This document shows, one piece after another, positions 1 to 9,256 of a stretch of 64,000 bases of DNA. The notes under the pieces are model-generated. The model worked only from the letters and a program-made list of their open reading frames with translations, did not search any database and was not told where the DNA came from. The stretch is from Plumapathes pennacea (Eukaryota; Cnidaria; Anthozoa; Antipatharia; Myriopathidae), in the NCBI GenBank assembly GCA_964036295.1, contig OZ038465.1, positions 10,299,667-10,363,666 on the forward strand. The letters run 5' to 3'. Both the position numbers and the translations under genes were made by a program. Each line of letters opens with the position of its first letter. Position 1 is the stretch's first letter.

Positions 1-34
1 TTGTTTGTTTGTTTGTTTGTTTGTTTGTTTGTTT
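1..34. repeat. (GTTT)n microsatellite at window edge
   Basis: Uninterrupted TTGT/GTTT units fill the first 34 bases. They sit just upstream of the splice acceptor of the first visible exon, so they form the pyrimidine-poor, T-rich end of an intron whose start lies outside the window. Confidence 0.9.
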
Positions 35-43
35 TATTCTTAG

Positions 44-972
44 AAATTGACTTTACCAGACGGAAACCACTCTTAGGTAGCACAAATGGCACCAGTGTTG
101 TCGCCATGACGACGAAACCACAAGCGAACTCACCAAAGGATATGCATTGTGTGTCCGGCGGGTTGTTGGAAGAGGTTCTGGTGGATCTTAACGAGTCCAG
201 GTGAGTGTGTAGCTACACATGACTCACTCACAGTCATGTGCAGTTGACGGGGCACCGCTAAAACGATCACGACGAATAAAGTGATGTATAAACAAACCAA
301 AGTCAGGCAAGTCCCTCTGTTTATGCAGGATTAACTAATTTTTTTCTTTGTCCTGTTGGCCAACAAACTGCAAGATTTTGTTCAAGGACCAGCTAAAAAG
401 CTTCTTTTAGCTCAAAAGTTGTCAAGCAAGACTTCCCGATTTTCAGGCCTCAAAGTGACAAAACGTTTGCTGCTAATCAAGGATTAGACTAATTGCCCTT
501 TGAACAACCGGACCCTGAGCTTGAGTGTGAAAGTGGCTTATTGTCTGGCGAATGTCGTAGCTCGATTCATTTCAGTCGCGTTATTTGGCATTGGTAATGA
601 ATAACACGTTCTAACACAAACTGACTAACTCATCTAAGCGCAGACCTACACACAAATGGTTTTTGCGAGTCAAGAACATTTTTAACGTTTGGTTCATTGC
701 TTGTTTGTAGTGTTGCACCAAAAGGAGACAACGCTTTGCTTTCAATGGCAGCCAGAGAACATTATGACAATGAAATTGGGACCTCTAAACCAAAGACAAC
801 ACCCCCACCTCCACCAGAAAAGAAAAAGCCAATCCCTGTACAAGTAAAGTTCCTTGGATCTAGCACTGCAACGTCTCCCACATCAATTGTACTCCCCAGC
901 AAACCAACAGCTGTCCACAAACCCACAACTAGTCCACCCCCGCCTCCGGGACCTCGACCCGTGAAGAAATAG
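44..972 (+). CDS. 3' end (last two exons) of an unrecognised proline-rich protein
   Basis: Two exons are visible: 44-200 (acceptor ...ttcttag, donor gtgagt) and 711-972 (acceptor ...ttgtttgtag, stop TAG at 970-972). The split codon AG/T joins them in frame as serine. The joined tail is about 139 residues. It reads as a Ser/Thr-rich linker, then a last exon with two proline clusters (PPPPP near 810-825 and 934-945) and a basic Lys-Lys end. No domain is recognisable, so I assign no function. The proline runs could be SH3/WW/EVH1-type ligands, which is inference only. The gene starts upstream of the window. The ATG at 697 lies in the intron and is not a start. No canonical AATAAA was seen soon after the stop. 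Confidence 0.6.
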
Positions 973-1468
973 ATAGAAGATACAGCCCTTCACCAAGATT
1001 GAGTTACAAGGTGTTGTTGGAAGAGCAGTGAAGTACGACAGGCAGTTTATAGACTTGCTGGTGAATCAGGACCACAGTAGAGTCCCTATGCCATCCTCAA
1101 TAGAATTTTGTGGATTGGACAACCGTGCAAAGCTCAGGAGACGAGCAGTGCAGTATTTTTGGACCATGTCCGTAAGTAGCAATGTGTCAGGCCATGATGA
1201 ATAGCACGTGATGACTGTTCGATCAGCACGTGCCGCGGACTCGAGAGACAAACCCAAACCTTTACTGCGATTCTATGTTTACCCTTAATCTGCCCTCATG
1301 GTACTTTTTATACATTTTTATTACTTCAAGATAGGTTTATTTTTGTCGTTAGTACTGTACATTTTATGATAGATTAATATTTTTGGTTTATGTTAAAATA
1401 GATGTAGATTGTGGGAGAAATTGTGGAAAGAAATATGGCCCGATTTAGACGACGCTTGTCACTGCGCA

Positions 1469-1560
1469 GCATCTAAAGCAAATGAGCAAAAGCCATTGTT
1501 TGAGCTAACTTACATTATATTCGGTGCATGTGAAGAGCGACGTTTGAACTGGGTCTAAGA
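1469..1560. repeat. Dispersed repeat, 'CATGTGAAG..ACGTTTGA' family, copy 1
   Basis: It contains ccattgtttgagctaa followed by a gcatgtgaag / cgacgtttgaactggg motif. The same motif order recurs at 7832-7886 in one orientation and at 48628-48700 in the other. Three copies in 64 kb indicate an interspersed repeat; no protein or terminal structure is evident. Confidence 0.55.
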
Positions 1561-1635
1561 CTGACTCGTATGTCATGTAAAGCAAGCCGGCGCAATGCAA
1601 GTAATGTCAACGTGTAAAATTTGTGAAGCAAAGTT

Positions 1636-1820
1636 GTGGAAAACATTCTTTGCGCTTGCTTTACATTACTGTGTGAGTCAACTTTTAAGCGGCTAGCGCA
1701 AACGCAAGCGCAAGAGAATAGGAAAGTTTCTTTTGCAGTTGCGTTTGCGTTTGCTTCACCAAATTTACCTTGTGAACCGGTCGCTTGCGTTTGCTTTACT
1801 CGTGTGAACCAGCCTTTAAG
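1636..1820. repeat. Repeat with CAAGCGCAAG/CTTGCGTTTG motifs, related to the element at 23351-23484
   Basis: Alternating cgcttgcgtttgcttt and gcaaacgcaagcgcaagag segments can fold back on each other. The right end (cgtgtgaaccagcctttaag) matches the right end of the element at 23351-23484 (cgtgtgaaccagcctcaaag). This is probably a degraded copy of the same inverted-repeat family. Confidence 0.5.
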
Positions 1821-2517
1821 GGTGTCGGGTATCAGTAACAGATCCACTCTACAATACCATGGAAACACGGATTTTTCTATTCCTAATTTTAAGTTTAGTT
1901 ATGAGAATCCTCTCACTGCGTAAGTAAAATAGTATGGCTTTATTTTCAAGAGGGAGGGGTGGGTGGGTGAGATTAGCAGCCAATGAAGTATTACGAAAAT
2001 ATAGCGAAGAAATACTGTGCATGTCGGTTGGGAGTAGGGTTGTGTGTTTAAAATGTCACTCAACTTGATCCTTCAGTGGTTGCCGACTGTTTTTGCCGGC
2101 TTAAATTTGATAATGGATGTTCTATCAAATGCATAGATTCAGAAAGAATTCAGAAAGAAAAATTACAAGTTAGTGCTTAGAAAGTTAAGCTTTGCGTTAT
2201 GCGAGGTTTGTAAATAAAATGCATCAAGTGTCAAAGTCACTGATGAAGCTAATTGGATAGTCGGCGAAAGCTTTGATAACTTTGGCTGACAAACCTCGCT
2301 TAGTGCCAAACTTAACAATAAAAATCACACGTAAAGTATGTTACAGAATGATAGTAATTTTAATGGAAAATATGGTGCTAGGTACTAAGTGCAATACGCT
2401 AAATCTTCGTTTTAAGAGTCATTAATTTGACCCGCCATGTAAACTCAGGAAAGTAAGGTTTTGGGTAAAATTTATGAAGTGTTAAATTTTGTAGAGAGAG
2501 GGTGTGTGTGTGGGGAG

Positions 2518-2520
<3 letters not shown>

Positions 2521-2551
<31 letters not shown>
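2521..2551. repeat. Poly-G tract (31 G)
   Basis: An unbroken run of G follows a GT/GA-rich stretch. Length is likely to be unreliable in sequencing, and such runs can form G-quadruplexes. No gene overlaps it. Confidence 0.9.
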
Positions 2552-2552
<1 letters not shown>

Positions 2553-3332
2553 GTGGGAGTGGAGGTAGAGCCGAGCTTTACGCCTTTACCACATCTCATG
2601 GGAACGAATAAATACACTTTAAAAATATCCGACTAAAATTAATGATATTTTGTTACTAATTTCTTGTTTTCCTAAGAAAAGATAACCCGTTTTATTTGCT
2701 CTCAGATAGTGTACAGATGCCATCCAAATATCCATTGGTATTGTAAAGGATTAAGCTTTGGTGGACATTCACTATAGCAACTCTTTCTTGTATCGATAAA
2801 TACTTCATGCGAACAAAACTTTTTGGACCACTATAGAACTTTTTTTTGAACAACGTTTCATAATAAGAGTTTAGATTCAGTTCATTTTACCCGTCCATAC
2901 TTTACTATGTAAAGATCGTGATAATAAATAATATCAGCAAAAAGTTTGATTTGTTTTCATTGTTCCTTGCTTGTCTTTGAATGCTTGTCTTTGAGACTGT
3001 CATGAAGTGTTTTTTACCGTTGTGGCGCTGTTTCACAATTTCCCTCCCCGAAGATGGCGAAAACATGATAACGTTGTTCACTACAACTATCAGTGGACTT
3101 CTTCGCTGCAGTCTTTGTAATGTAGGCTTGCGTCTTGCACGAGCGATTCCTCACAAAAGAAATAAGTATTGAATACAATTAGCCATCATGCAAACGTCAT
3201 ATTGGCAGCTTGCCCACGGCACCGCATGACTTCCACATTTTTAGATGTTTTTTCGGATCACAATTAAAAATTTTAAATCAAAATGATTACATTGTCAATC
3301 ACGGAGGCTGTTAGAAAACTGCTTTTATATAG

Positions 3333-3403
3333 GGCTATTAACAAATCAGAACTAAATACTTGCGTTTGGTTTACTCTGAAGAAGATAGCCAATCAGCAGC
3401 TTG
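3333..3403 (+). repeat. CCAAT-bearing dispersed repeat, copy upstream of LAMTOR2
   Basis: The order attaacaaatcag, tgcg-ttggtttactctga, gccaatcagcagc matches the copy at 39181-39280 segment by segment. It carries a CCAATCA box and ends about 160 bp before the first LAMTOR2 ATG, so it lies in the probable promoter. Other copies are at 35707-35786, 42762-42912 and 51487-51640. Confidence 0.5.
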
Positions 3404-3564
3404 TTTGCGGAGCCTTTTTTCGTTCGGGCGGTTGGCCTGCTCTCGTACTCATTCCTCTGAAGTTGACCGCGCTTAGTGCGTGGTTACTCAGCATTTTAGA
3501 GCATGTGACGCCTGACTGATATATCTAATCTCTGAGAGAACGTGAACGGAAAAGAAGGTTGTAA

Positions 3565-6500
3565 ATGTCCCTTAGTGACTCGCTCAAAGACCGTCAAGAC
3601 GTAGAACTGCCAGACTTTCCACCGATCAAGATGCTGAAGCCTAAAATCCTCTCTGACGTCCTTGGACAAGCGATCAGTGGCGGAGTTATCAGTTCGCTGT
3701 ATGTACTTTAGTGTGTGCTGTCATGTCCTAGTCTCGTGATCCATCTGACCTCAGTACACTGCATATTTCCATTACAGTCTAAGTACTCGTCGGAACGGAG
3801 ATCAGGCATTTTTTTCTGGGTTCTTTTCTCAGTTTTCAAATGTGTAAACAGTTCAATTTGTGTCAGTTGGGGGTGCGTGCCACTTTTGAACCTATACTGT
3901 CAGGTTTCCCAAAATTCCTGCCCTTTCTTAGCCGCATATTTTAGGAAGCGGCAACTAAAACTTTTTATAACATACAAAGCTTTGTTTATGTGTCAAAACT
4001 TACATAGCTGAGGGTAAGAACCTTCGCCTGTTGGGGACATTGTACAGTCATCTCCCTCAAATTAAGGCCGCATTCACACTTGGTGCCCGCACACTAGTGC
4101 CTGGGCACTGGCAAAAAAATAAATAAATAAATAAAAAACATGCTCACAATGCAAAAAGGTGCCCACTGTAGTTCCCCATGAACAAGGTCGAGATCTTGTA
4201 CTCACGGTGCCCATATTCTGGCATGGGTACCTGAAAAAATGGTTTGTCCACATTAGTGCTCAGTGAGAATCATGCTTGGGTACCAAGTGTGAACATACTA
4301 TAAGATGGTCATCCTTGAGCCAGGTGTCCGTCTTAAAGGGTGTCCGTTAAAAGGGAGTTGACAGATATGTTAAAAGGACATCTACATGTAGCCTAAACAT
4401 TCTACGTTGAAGGGGCCCTCTCAACCACAGGCCTTTGTGTGCTGAAATCCTTGGTTCTGCCATTTTTGGGGCCCCCGAAAGTCGAAAGATGAATAGCAAT
4501 CCACTTCCATCTGACTCGTTTGAGGAGAAGATTAGTTTCTTTTAATCTAAAAGTGCTACTAACCTAATATTCTTTTGATTGATTATGTTCTTTCGTGTTG
4601 GGAACAAAATTCAGCCTCAGATTTCCCAGATGTAAACAAAAACATTGAAAAGGCTGAGAGGGCCCCTTTAAGGTGATGACCTCACCACCCTATTAATACT
4701 AAATTGCTAACAATCTACACAGCAGTGAAATATACAATTAAAAATAAAATCTACTAATTACTAATCTACCCTACTAAGTTAATTTCAGTGAACATCTAAA
4801 GCCATTGATATCTGTCATAAAGTTTAAAGCATTTGGCCTCTTTTTGGGCCTTGTTTTGGCCTACTGGGCCTTTATTTTGTGTCTAAATATTTGACCTCTT
4901 TAAATATTTCACACTTCCCCATGACTAATACATGTATACCTGAGTACCCCCCCCCCCCCTCCCCCCCTGGGGTTCACTATCATGAGATAGGAACTGGCAT
5001 GAAATTCAGTTGAATCACCATGGGATGTGGGTAAAAGTGGAATGTACAGTAAGCCTGGATTCTGAACCTGTAAGTTTTAGTTTGTTAATGGTCGTGTGTG
5101 TAAAATACATGTAATGTGTAACATTTGATCTGTTTGAACAGGCTTTTGAATCAGGAGGGATCCCTTCTAGCATATGCTGGATCTGGAGACAAGGATGCCA
5201 AAGTAACAGCAGCCATTGCATCGAGTATCTGGTCAGCTTATGAGAAGAATGGTAAACTGGCATTTTATAATGAAGACCTGAAGGTCATCCTTATGGACTG
5301 TGAGGTGAGCAAACTGGTAAATACAAGGTACAGTGAACTGCTGACAATAGAATAAACTAGCTCAAATAAAACACAAATACAAATGTTGAATGATTCTGGA
5401 TATATTGTACTGTATTTTCATAGTGTAACATGATAAATACATGTAATAAAGAGAGGATATTACGCGGCGGCACGAAGATATGAATTTTATTTTCAGGTGG
5501 TAAAAACAATATTTTACGAACGAGCACTTCGCGAGTAAATATAATATTGTTTTTACCACGAGAAAATAAAATCCATATCTTCAAGCTGCCATGTAATTTT
5601 CTTTTTATTATATTAAACATGAGTGTTTTATGAGAACTTGCACAAACAACCAGGCAAAAGCAGGAAATGATGCCAACGATATCCTCACTAGTGAGGATAT
5701 GGAAAATACGCCACTCGGGTCTCGGATGTAGTTTTGTATGGATTTTACGCACGGTATATTTTCCAGTAAAACACTCGTGTCTATATAATATACCTGCATA
5801 TGTTGACTTGTACATCATGTGTGTTCATTGCATCCTGGATAGTGGCTTGACCTTGTGCCAAAAAACTGATTTATATAAACAATAAACTACTTTTGGAGAG
5901 GAAATATGAACTGATAATTGTCCGAGGATATTATCTGTTCCGAGAAGTGAACAGTTGCCCGAGACAAAGCTCGAGGGCAACTGTGAGCTTCAAGGAACAG
6001 ATAATGTCCAAGGACAATTATCCGTTCATATTTCCGAAGCCAAAAGCAGTTTATTGTCTTTATTATCCTTCAACTATTTCCTCTCGCAACGCAAATAATG
6101 GTGCAAGAACTGTGAAGCTCTTTAGTGCTTTCTGGAACTACTTTTTCAACAAATAAAATGATGTCCTCCTCGGTAGTCATCTCCTAATGGTTTTTTGTGT
6201 TTAATGTATAAAACTGTGTTTGGATATTGTCAATAAACAGCGATAGTTTGCCAGGCGGGGGTTATTTGCTGATAACGTCCGCTCATGTGTCATGTTTCCA
6301 CCAATCACGCGCGGGAGGAAATATTTGATGGGTCATAAAGCCTGATAATCTCTTGGTCATTTCTTCTTTGTTGTGAACTCTTTCACTGTAACTCTGCAGA
6401 TTATATAATGTACATGCAGAGACCACATTATACCATGACCATATGACAGGACTATATTGACTTTCATAGCTTTATGTGGGCCAACACAGTGATTCAAAAC

Positions 6501-6928
6501 TTCTAGTGTTTCCTATTTATTTTTCTTAGGATGGCAAGGTTGTGATCACGCGGGTTGCCAACTTACTGTTGTGTTTGTATGCTGAAGAGTCTGTCGGCTT
6601 TGGAATGCTGAAGGCCAAGGTCAGTGTAGCCAATTTATTGCCAGTGACTATAGAAGAATGCCAAGTTAACTTTCTTCACATTCATACCCAATCAAGAATG
6701 GAAATCTGAGACATGTACTGTAATTCAATCCTGCCATACTACCTTATATGAAAAGGGTGGGGGAGGGGTGTACGGTAGTAGAAGTTACTGTACTTGATGG
6801 AGGCATGGTAGTACTGTTGATATGGTATTTACACTGTGTTGTATTTTCAATTTTTTTTTTCTCCAAAGGCTCAAGCTTTAGCTGGTTACCTTGAAGATCC
6901 CCTGAGGCAAGTGGCAGCATCGACATGA
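3565..6928 (+). CDS. LAMTOR2: LAMTOR2, Ragulator complex subunit (roadblock/LC7 domain), four exons
   Basis: Exons are 3565-3698, 5142-5304, 6530-6619 and 6869-6928, all with GT-AG introns and consistent phases; the stop is TGA at 6926-6928. The product is 148 residues from the first ATG, or 126 from the in-frame ATG at 3631, which matches the start and length of vertebrate LAMTOR2 (about 125). Recognisable family segments are [57 protein letters not shown] and [13 protein letters not shown]. The fold is a single roadblock/LC7 domain. In animals LAMTOR2 pairs with LAMTOR3 in the pentameric Ragulator on late endosomes and lysosomes, where it anchors Rag GTPases for mTORC1 and supports MAPK signalling. 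The 22-residue upstream extension is acidic and proline-bearing and has no counterpart I know of; the inner ATG may be the real start. Intron 1 (1,443 bp) holds several MITE-like elements. Confidence 0.95.
4071..4294. mobile_element. MITE-like element in LAMTOR2 intron 1 (TTCACACTTGGT termini)
   Basis: Inverted ends are attcacacttggtgcccg on the left and gggtaccaagtgtgaac on the right. The interior repeats short GTGCCC/GGCAC modules and an (AAAT)n run. It has no coding capacity. Target duplication is not clear. Confidence 0.6.
4410..4668. mobile_element. MITE-like element in LAMTOR2 intron 1 (AAGGGGCCCTCTCA termini)
   Basis: The left end aaggggccctctcaacc and right end ggctgagagggcccctt are near-perfect inverted repeats about 260 bp apart. 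There is no reading frame of note, which is typical of a short non-autonomous DNA transposon. The class is not determined. Confidence 0.65.
4949..4968. repeat. Poly-C tract in LAMTOR2 intron 1
   Basis: C runs are broken by single T residues and lie about 170 bp before exon 2. Length is likely polymorphic. No further structure is seen. Confidence 0.75.
5465..5590. mobile_element. Foldback element in LAMTOR2 intron 2
   Basis: Arms of about 48 bp (gaagatatgaattttatttt... and its complement ...aaaataaaatccatatcttc) flank a short spacer containing gagcacttcgcgag. A perfect 22-bp palindrome (ATATCCTCACT and its complement, 5679-5700) lies just downstream, and both may belong to one larger repeat ending near 5800. 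Confidence 0.6.
5877..6059. mobile_element. Long hairpin (foldback) element in LAMTOR2 intron 2
   Basis: Arms of about 84 bp run from 5877 to 5960 and from 5975 to 6059, around a 14-nt loop. Matching anchors are gaaatatgaact/cgttcatatttc, gataattgtcc/ggacaattat and cagttgccc/gggcaactg. Mismatches are scattered, so it is somewhat old. No coding capacity; probably a snap-back DNA element. Confidence 0.7.
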
Positions 6929-7831
6929 CAGTTTATACCAAAAGCAGAAAATATTGAGGACTGAATCTGTGTGTTTGTCTTGCTCACAGTGTGTGGTCAC
7001 AACAACAATGTAAGGGAAGTGTAGATCAGTTATATTTTATCAGTCAGAATGCAAGGTTGAGGTCACTGTAATTTTCCCAGAAGTAATCAACCTGTTCAGT
7101 AATTAGGAGAATTTATTCATTGGATATTTTTTCAAATCTCACTACAATGTGCATGCATTTCTTCCTGAATAGTTGGGAGAAGGTATGAGATGCCTGGTTC
7201 TCCATCCTGTACTACATATCTAGTATCAATATAATATTTGAAAATAGAAACTCTTTCTGACAATCATTAACATGACACTTCGTTTAGCTACTCCACACAT
7301 GTTTTTGTGTAGATAAAGTTTAAATATCAAATTTAATTGTACTGTAAGAGCATTTATATTTCAATAAATCTTCCATTACAGTATTTGAGAATATTTGACT
7401 ACAGTGTATGTCATGTGTATGATGTCTACAGGTCAAGCACCTTACCTACAGGAACTTATATAAATAGTTCGTCTTCAAGTGTGACCAATTGGATAGACAA
7501 TAAAAAGCATTGGAACTGAACAATCACCCAACCACAAGAATGCCTGCATTCATTCATTCATTCATTCATTTTTATTTTGCACTATTTTTCTTTTTTTCTT
7601 TTACAGGTAAGTAGGAACATGTTACACAAAAAAAGAGAGAAAATAGACACTATGTTAGATATGTTTAGATGGATGTGCATAGTGGTCAAAACCCGTAGCA
7701 ACGAACTTTACATGTGGTATCAGTGCTTTTTCATCTCGCTTGGAGCTTCAGTAGTCACGTCCTCGACTTGGTTGAAAGACAACGGTCGAGAGGAATTCTT
7801 GTTTGCTTGTGCAGACGATTCAGTTCCAAGG

Positions 7832-7886
7832 GCTAATTTGCATTGAGTTTGGCTCATGTGAAGTACGGCGTTTGACCCGGGCCTTA
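7832..7886. repeat. Dispersed repeat, 'CATGTGAAG..ACGTTTGA' family, copy 2
   Basis: tttgcattgagtttggctca, catgtgaagtacggcg and tttgacccgggccttag follow one another, matching the reverse complement of 48628-48700. Orientation is relative only. Confidence 0.55.
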
Positions 7887-8363
7887 GATATGTCTAGGGT
7901 TTGTTTTTTTGGCCTATAAAGGCTCACCAGGAAAGAATTTGCCAAAAAATGTTGAATTTGAAGGGGTCTCAAAGCCCTCTAAAGTCACTAATATCTGCAT
8001 TGTTAGCGACAATATTATGACCAGGGACTTGAATACACTTGGGTGAAAGTACCACACTGTCGGCAGGTCCAGCAAAGAAAATAGTTGCTCATGAACTTGT
8101 ACTGAGTGTGCATGAGGATGGACCCAGGGATCAAATGTGCATTTAGCAACAGTGTCTCCCAAGCTCGGCCAAGACTGGGTCGAGCTCGGCCAAGACTGAG
8201 TACCAGTAAATATAAAGAGTAGAAGCTAGTGCCGAAAACTGGTAATGCCTGGGGCTTTTTAGCTTTTTAGTGGGAAAGTCTGTGTTTACATGAATAAAAC
8301 ATCATGATGGCTTCAAGAGATGTTTGCCGGAAGAGCAACCCAGATAAATAGGCAAATATGTTC

Positions 8364-8369
<6 letters not shown>

Positions 8370-8399
<30 letters not shown>
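8370..8399. repeat. Poly-A tract (about 30 A)
   Basis: A pure A run immediately precedes the inverted-repeat element at 8404. It could be a retroposon tail, but no retroposed sequence upstream of it was recognised. Confidence 0.85.
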
Positions 8400-8400
<1 letters not shown>

Positions 8401-8403
8401 AAC

Positions 8404-8703
8404 ACAGATTTACCTGGTTTATCCTAATATCATTATGCACAAATTTTAACTTTAAACAAGTTGAGCAGTTTTCAGCCAAACAAGGTCCATGAATTGGGTA
8501 CATTTTCTCCAATCAATAGTAAAATATCATGGTACTCTTCATCTTTGGAGAATAGGAATTGCCATCAGCCCTTACATAGAAACAAGCAGGAATGTGTCAG
8601 ACCAAAAGAGTATAGTATGGATAATCTCCAGCTATTATCAATGCCATGTACAACTTTTCAGTTAATTACCTGTGATGTACATTGATAGACCAGGTAAATC
8701 TGT
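8404..8703. mobile_element. MITE-like element with ACAGATTTACCTGGT termini
   Basis: The left terminus acagatttacctggt (8404-8418) and right terminus accaggtaaatctgt (8689-8703) are perfect 15-bp inverted repeats 300 bp apart, enclosing non-coding AT-rich DNA. Confidence 0.65.
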
Positions 8704-8864
8704 AATATCAAGTTCATTTGACTGAGCATAAAGTGTACATTATAAAACATAGTTACTGCGAATGCTGTATTACCAGGAGTAACGGGGCTTATTTAAAGAA
8801 ATAAGATGACGACGAGGTATTCTTGGTAAACAAAACTGATCACACTTTAGTGTACTAGTTGAAC

Positions 8865-9060
8865 AATGTAATACAAGGAAATCGATTTACACAAGAATTA
8901 TATAGTAGAACAAACTATGACCATTTTTCAATAATAACAAAGTGAACAGGTATCCAGAATAATATACCAAAAGAACTCAAAAACATATTCTCCCGAAATC
9001 AATTTAAGGGAATTTAAAACAACACTTCCTGACACTGAAAATGTAACAGAAGAAAAAGTA
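8865..9060 (+). pseudogene. Degraded LINE relic (end of a reverse-transcriptase ORF, L2/CR1-like)
   Basis: The + strand frame around 8950-9020 reads IQNNIPKELKN followed by SRNQFK, which resembles the carboxy-terminal W-N-x-[IL]-P-x-x-[IL]-[RK]-N ... F-K motif of L2/CR1-type non-LTR reverse transcriptases. The tryptophan codon is lost and the frame is broken by stops and an indel after FK. It is a short, old, 5'-truncated remnant next to the satellite array. Confidence 0.45.
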
Positions 9061-9256
9061 AGAAATTAAATTTTTGATATAGTAAATTATACTATATCTG
9101 ATGTTATTTTATTTTATGCAATATGCCTAATTAGTTACAGTAATGAAATGCACCATATGAAAAAAGAAAGGGCACTTATATAAAACCCGAAATGGTTTAG
9201 ATTTTTAGTTCCCCTCCCTGAAATGTAATCTAAATCTTATTCTTACAATATTGATT

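Larger units (their letters stand above)
973..3332. other. Non-coding interval between the proline-rich gene and LAMTOR2
   Basis: This stretch holds the 3' untranslated region of the first gene and repeat-derived DNA. I see copies of dispersed repeats at 1469-1560 and about 1636-1820, and a T/A-rich stretch around 2600-3000. A pair of inverted segments around 2200-2300 (GAGGTTTGT and its complement in ACAAACCTCG) looks like one more small inverted-repeat element. Short reading frames here lack codon structure and splice context, and I do not call them. Confidence 0.5.
6929..8403. other. LAMTOR2 3' UTR and downstream non-coding DNA
   Basis: Two AATAAA hexamers, at 7363-7368 and 7499-7504, are plausible LAMTOR2 polyadenylation signals, placing the transcript end about 450-600 bp after the stop. 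Beyond them I see a (CATT)n stretch near 7550-7570, a dispersed-repeat copy at 7832-7886, a tandem duplication of gagctcggccaagactg near 8165-8205, and a poly-A run at about 8370-8399. No gene is apparent. Confidence 0.6.

Noticed and set aside
697-710. ATG at 697 as the start of a small proline-rich gene
   Set aside because: It lies in the polypyrimidine/acceptor region; the split codon joins exon 44-200 to 711-972 in frame.
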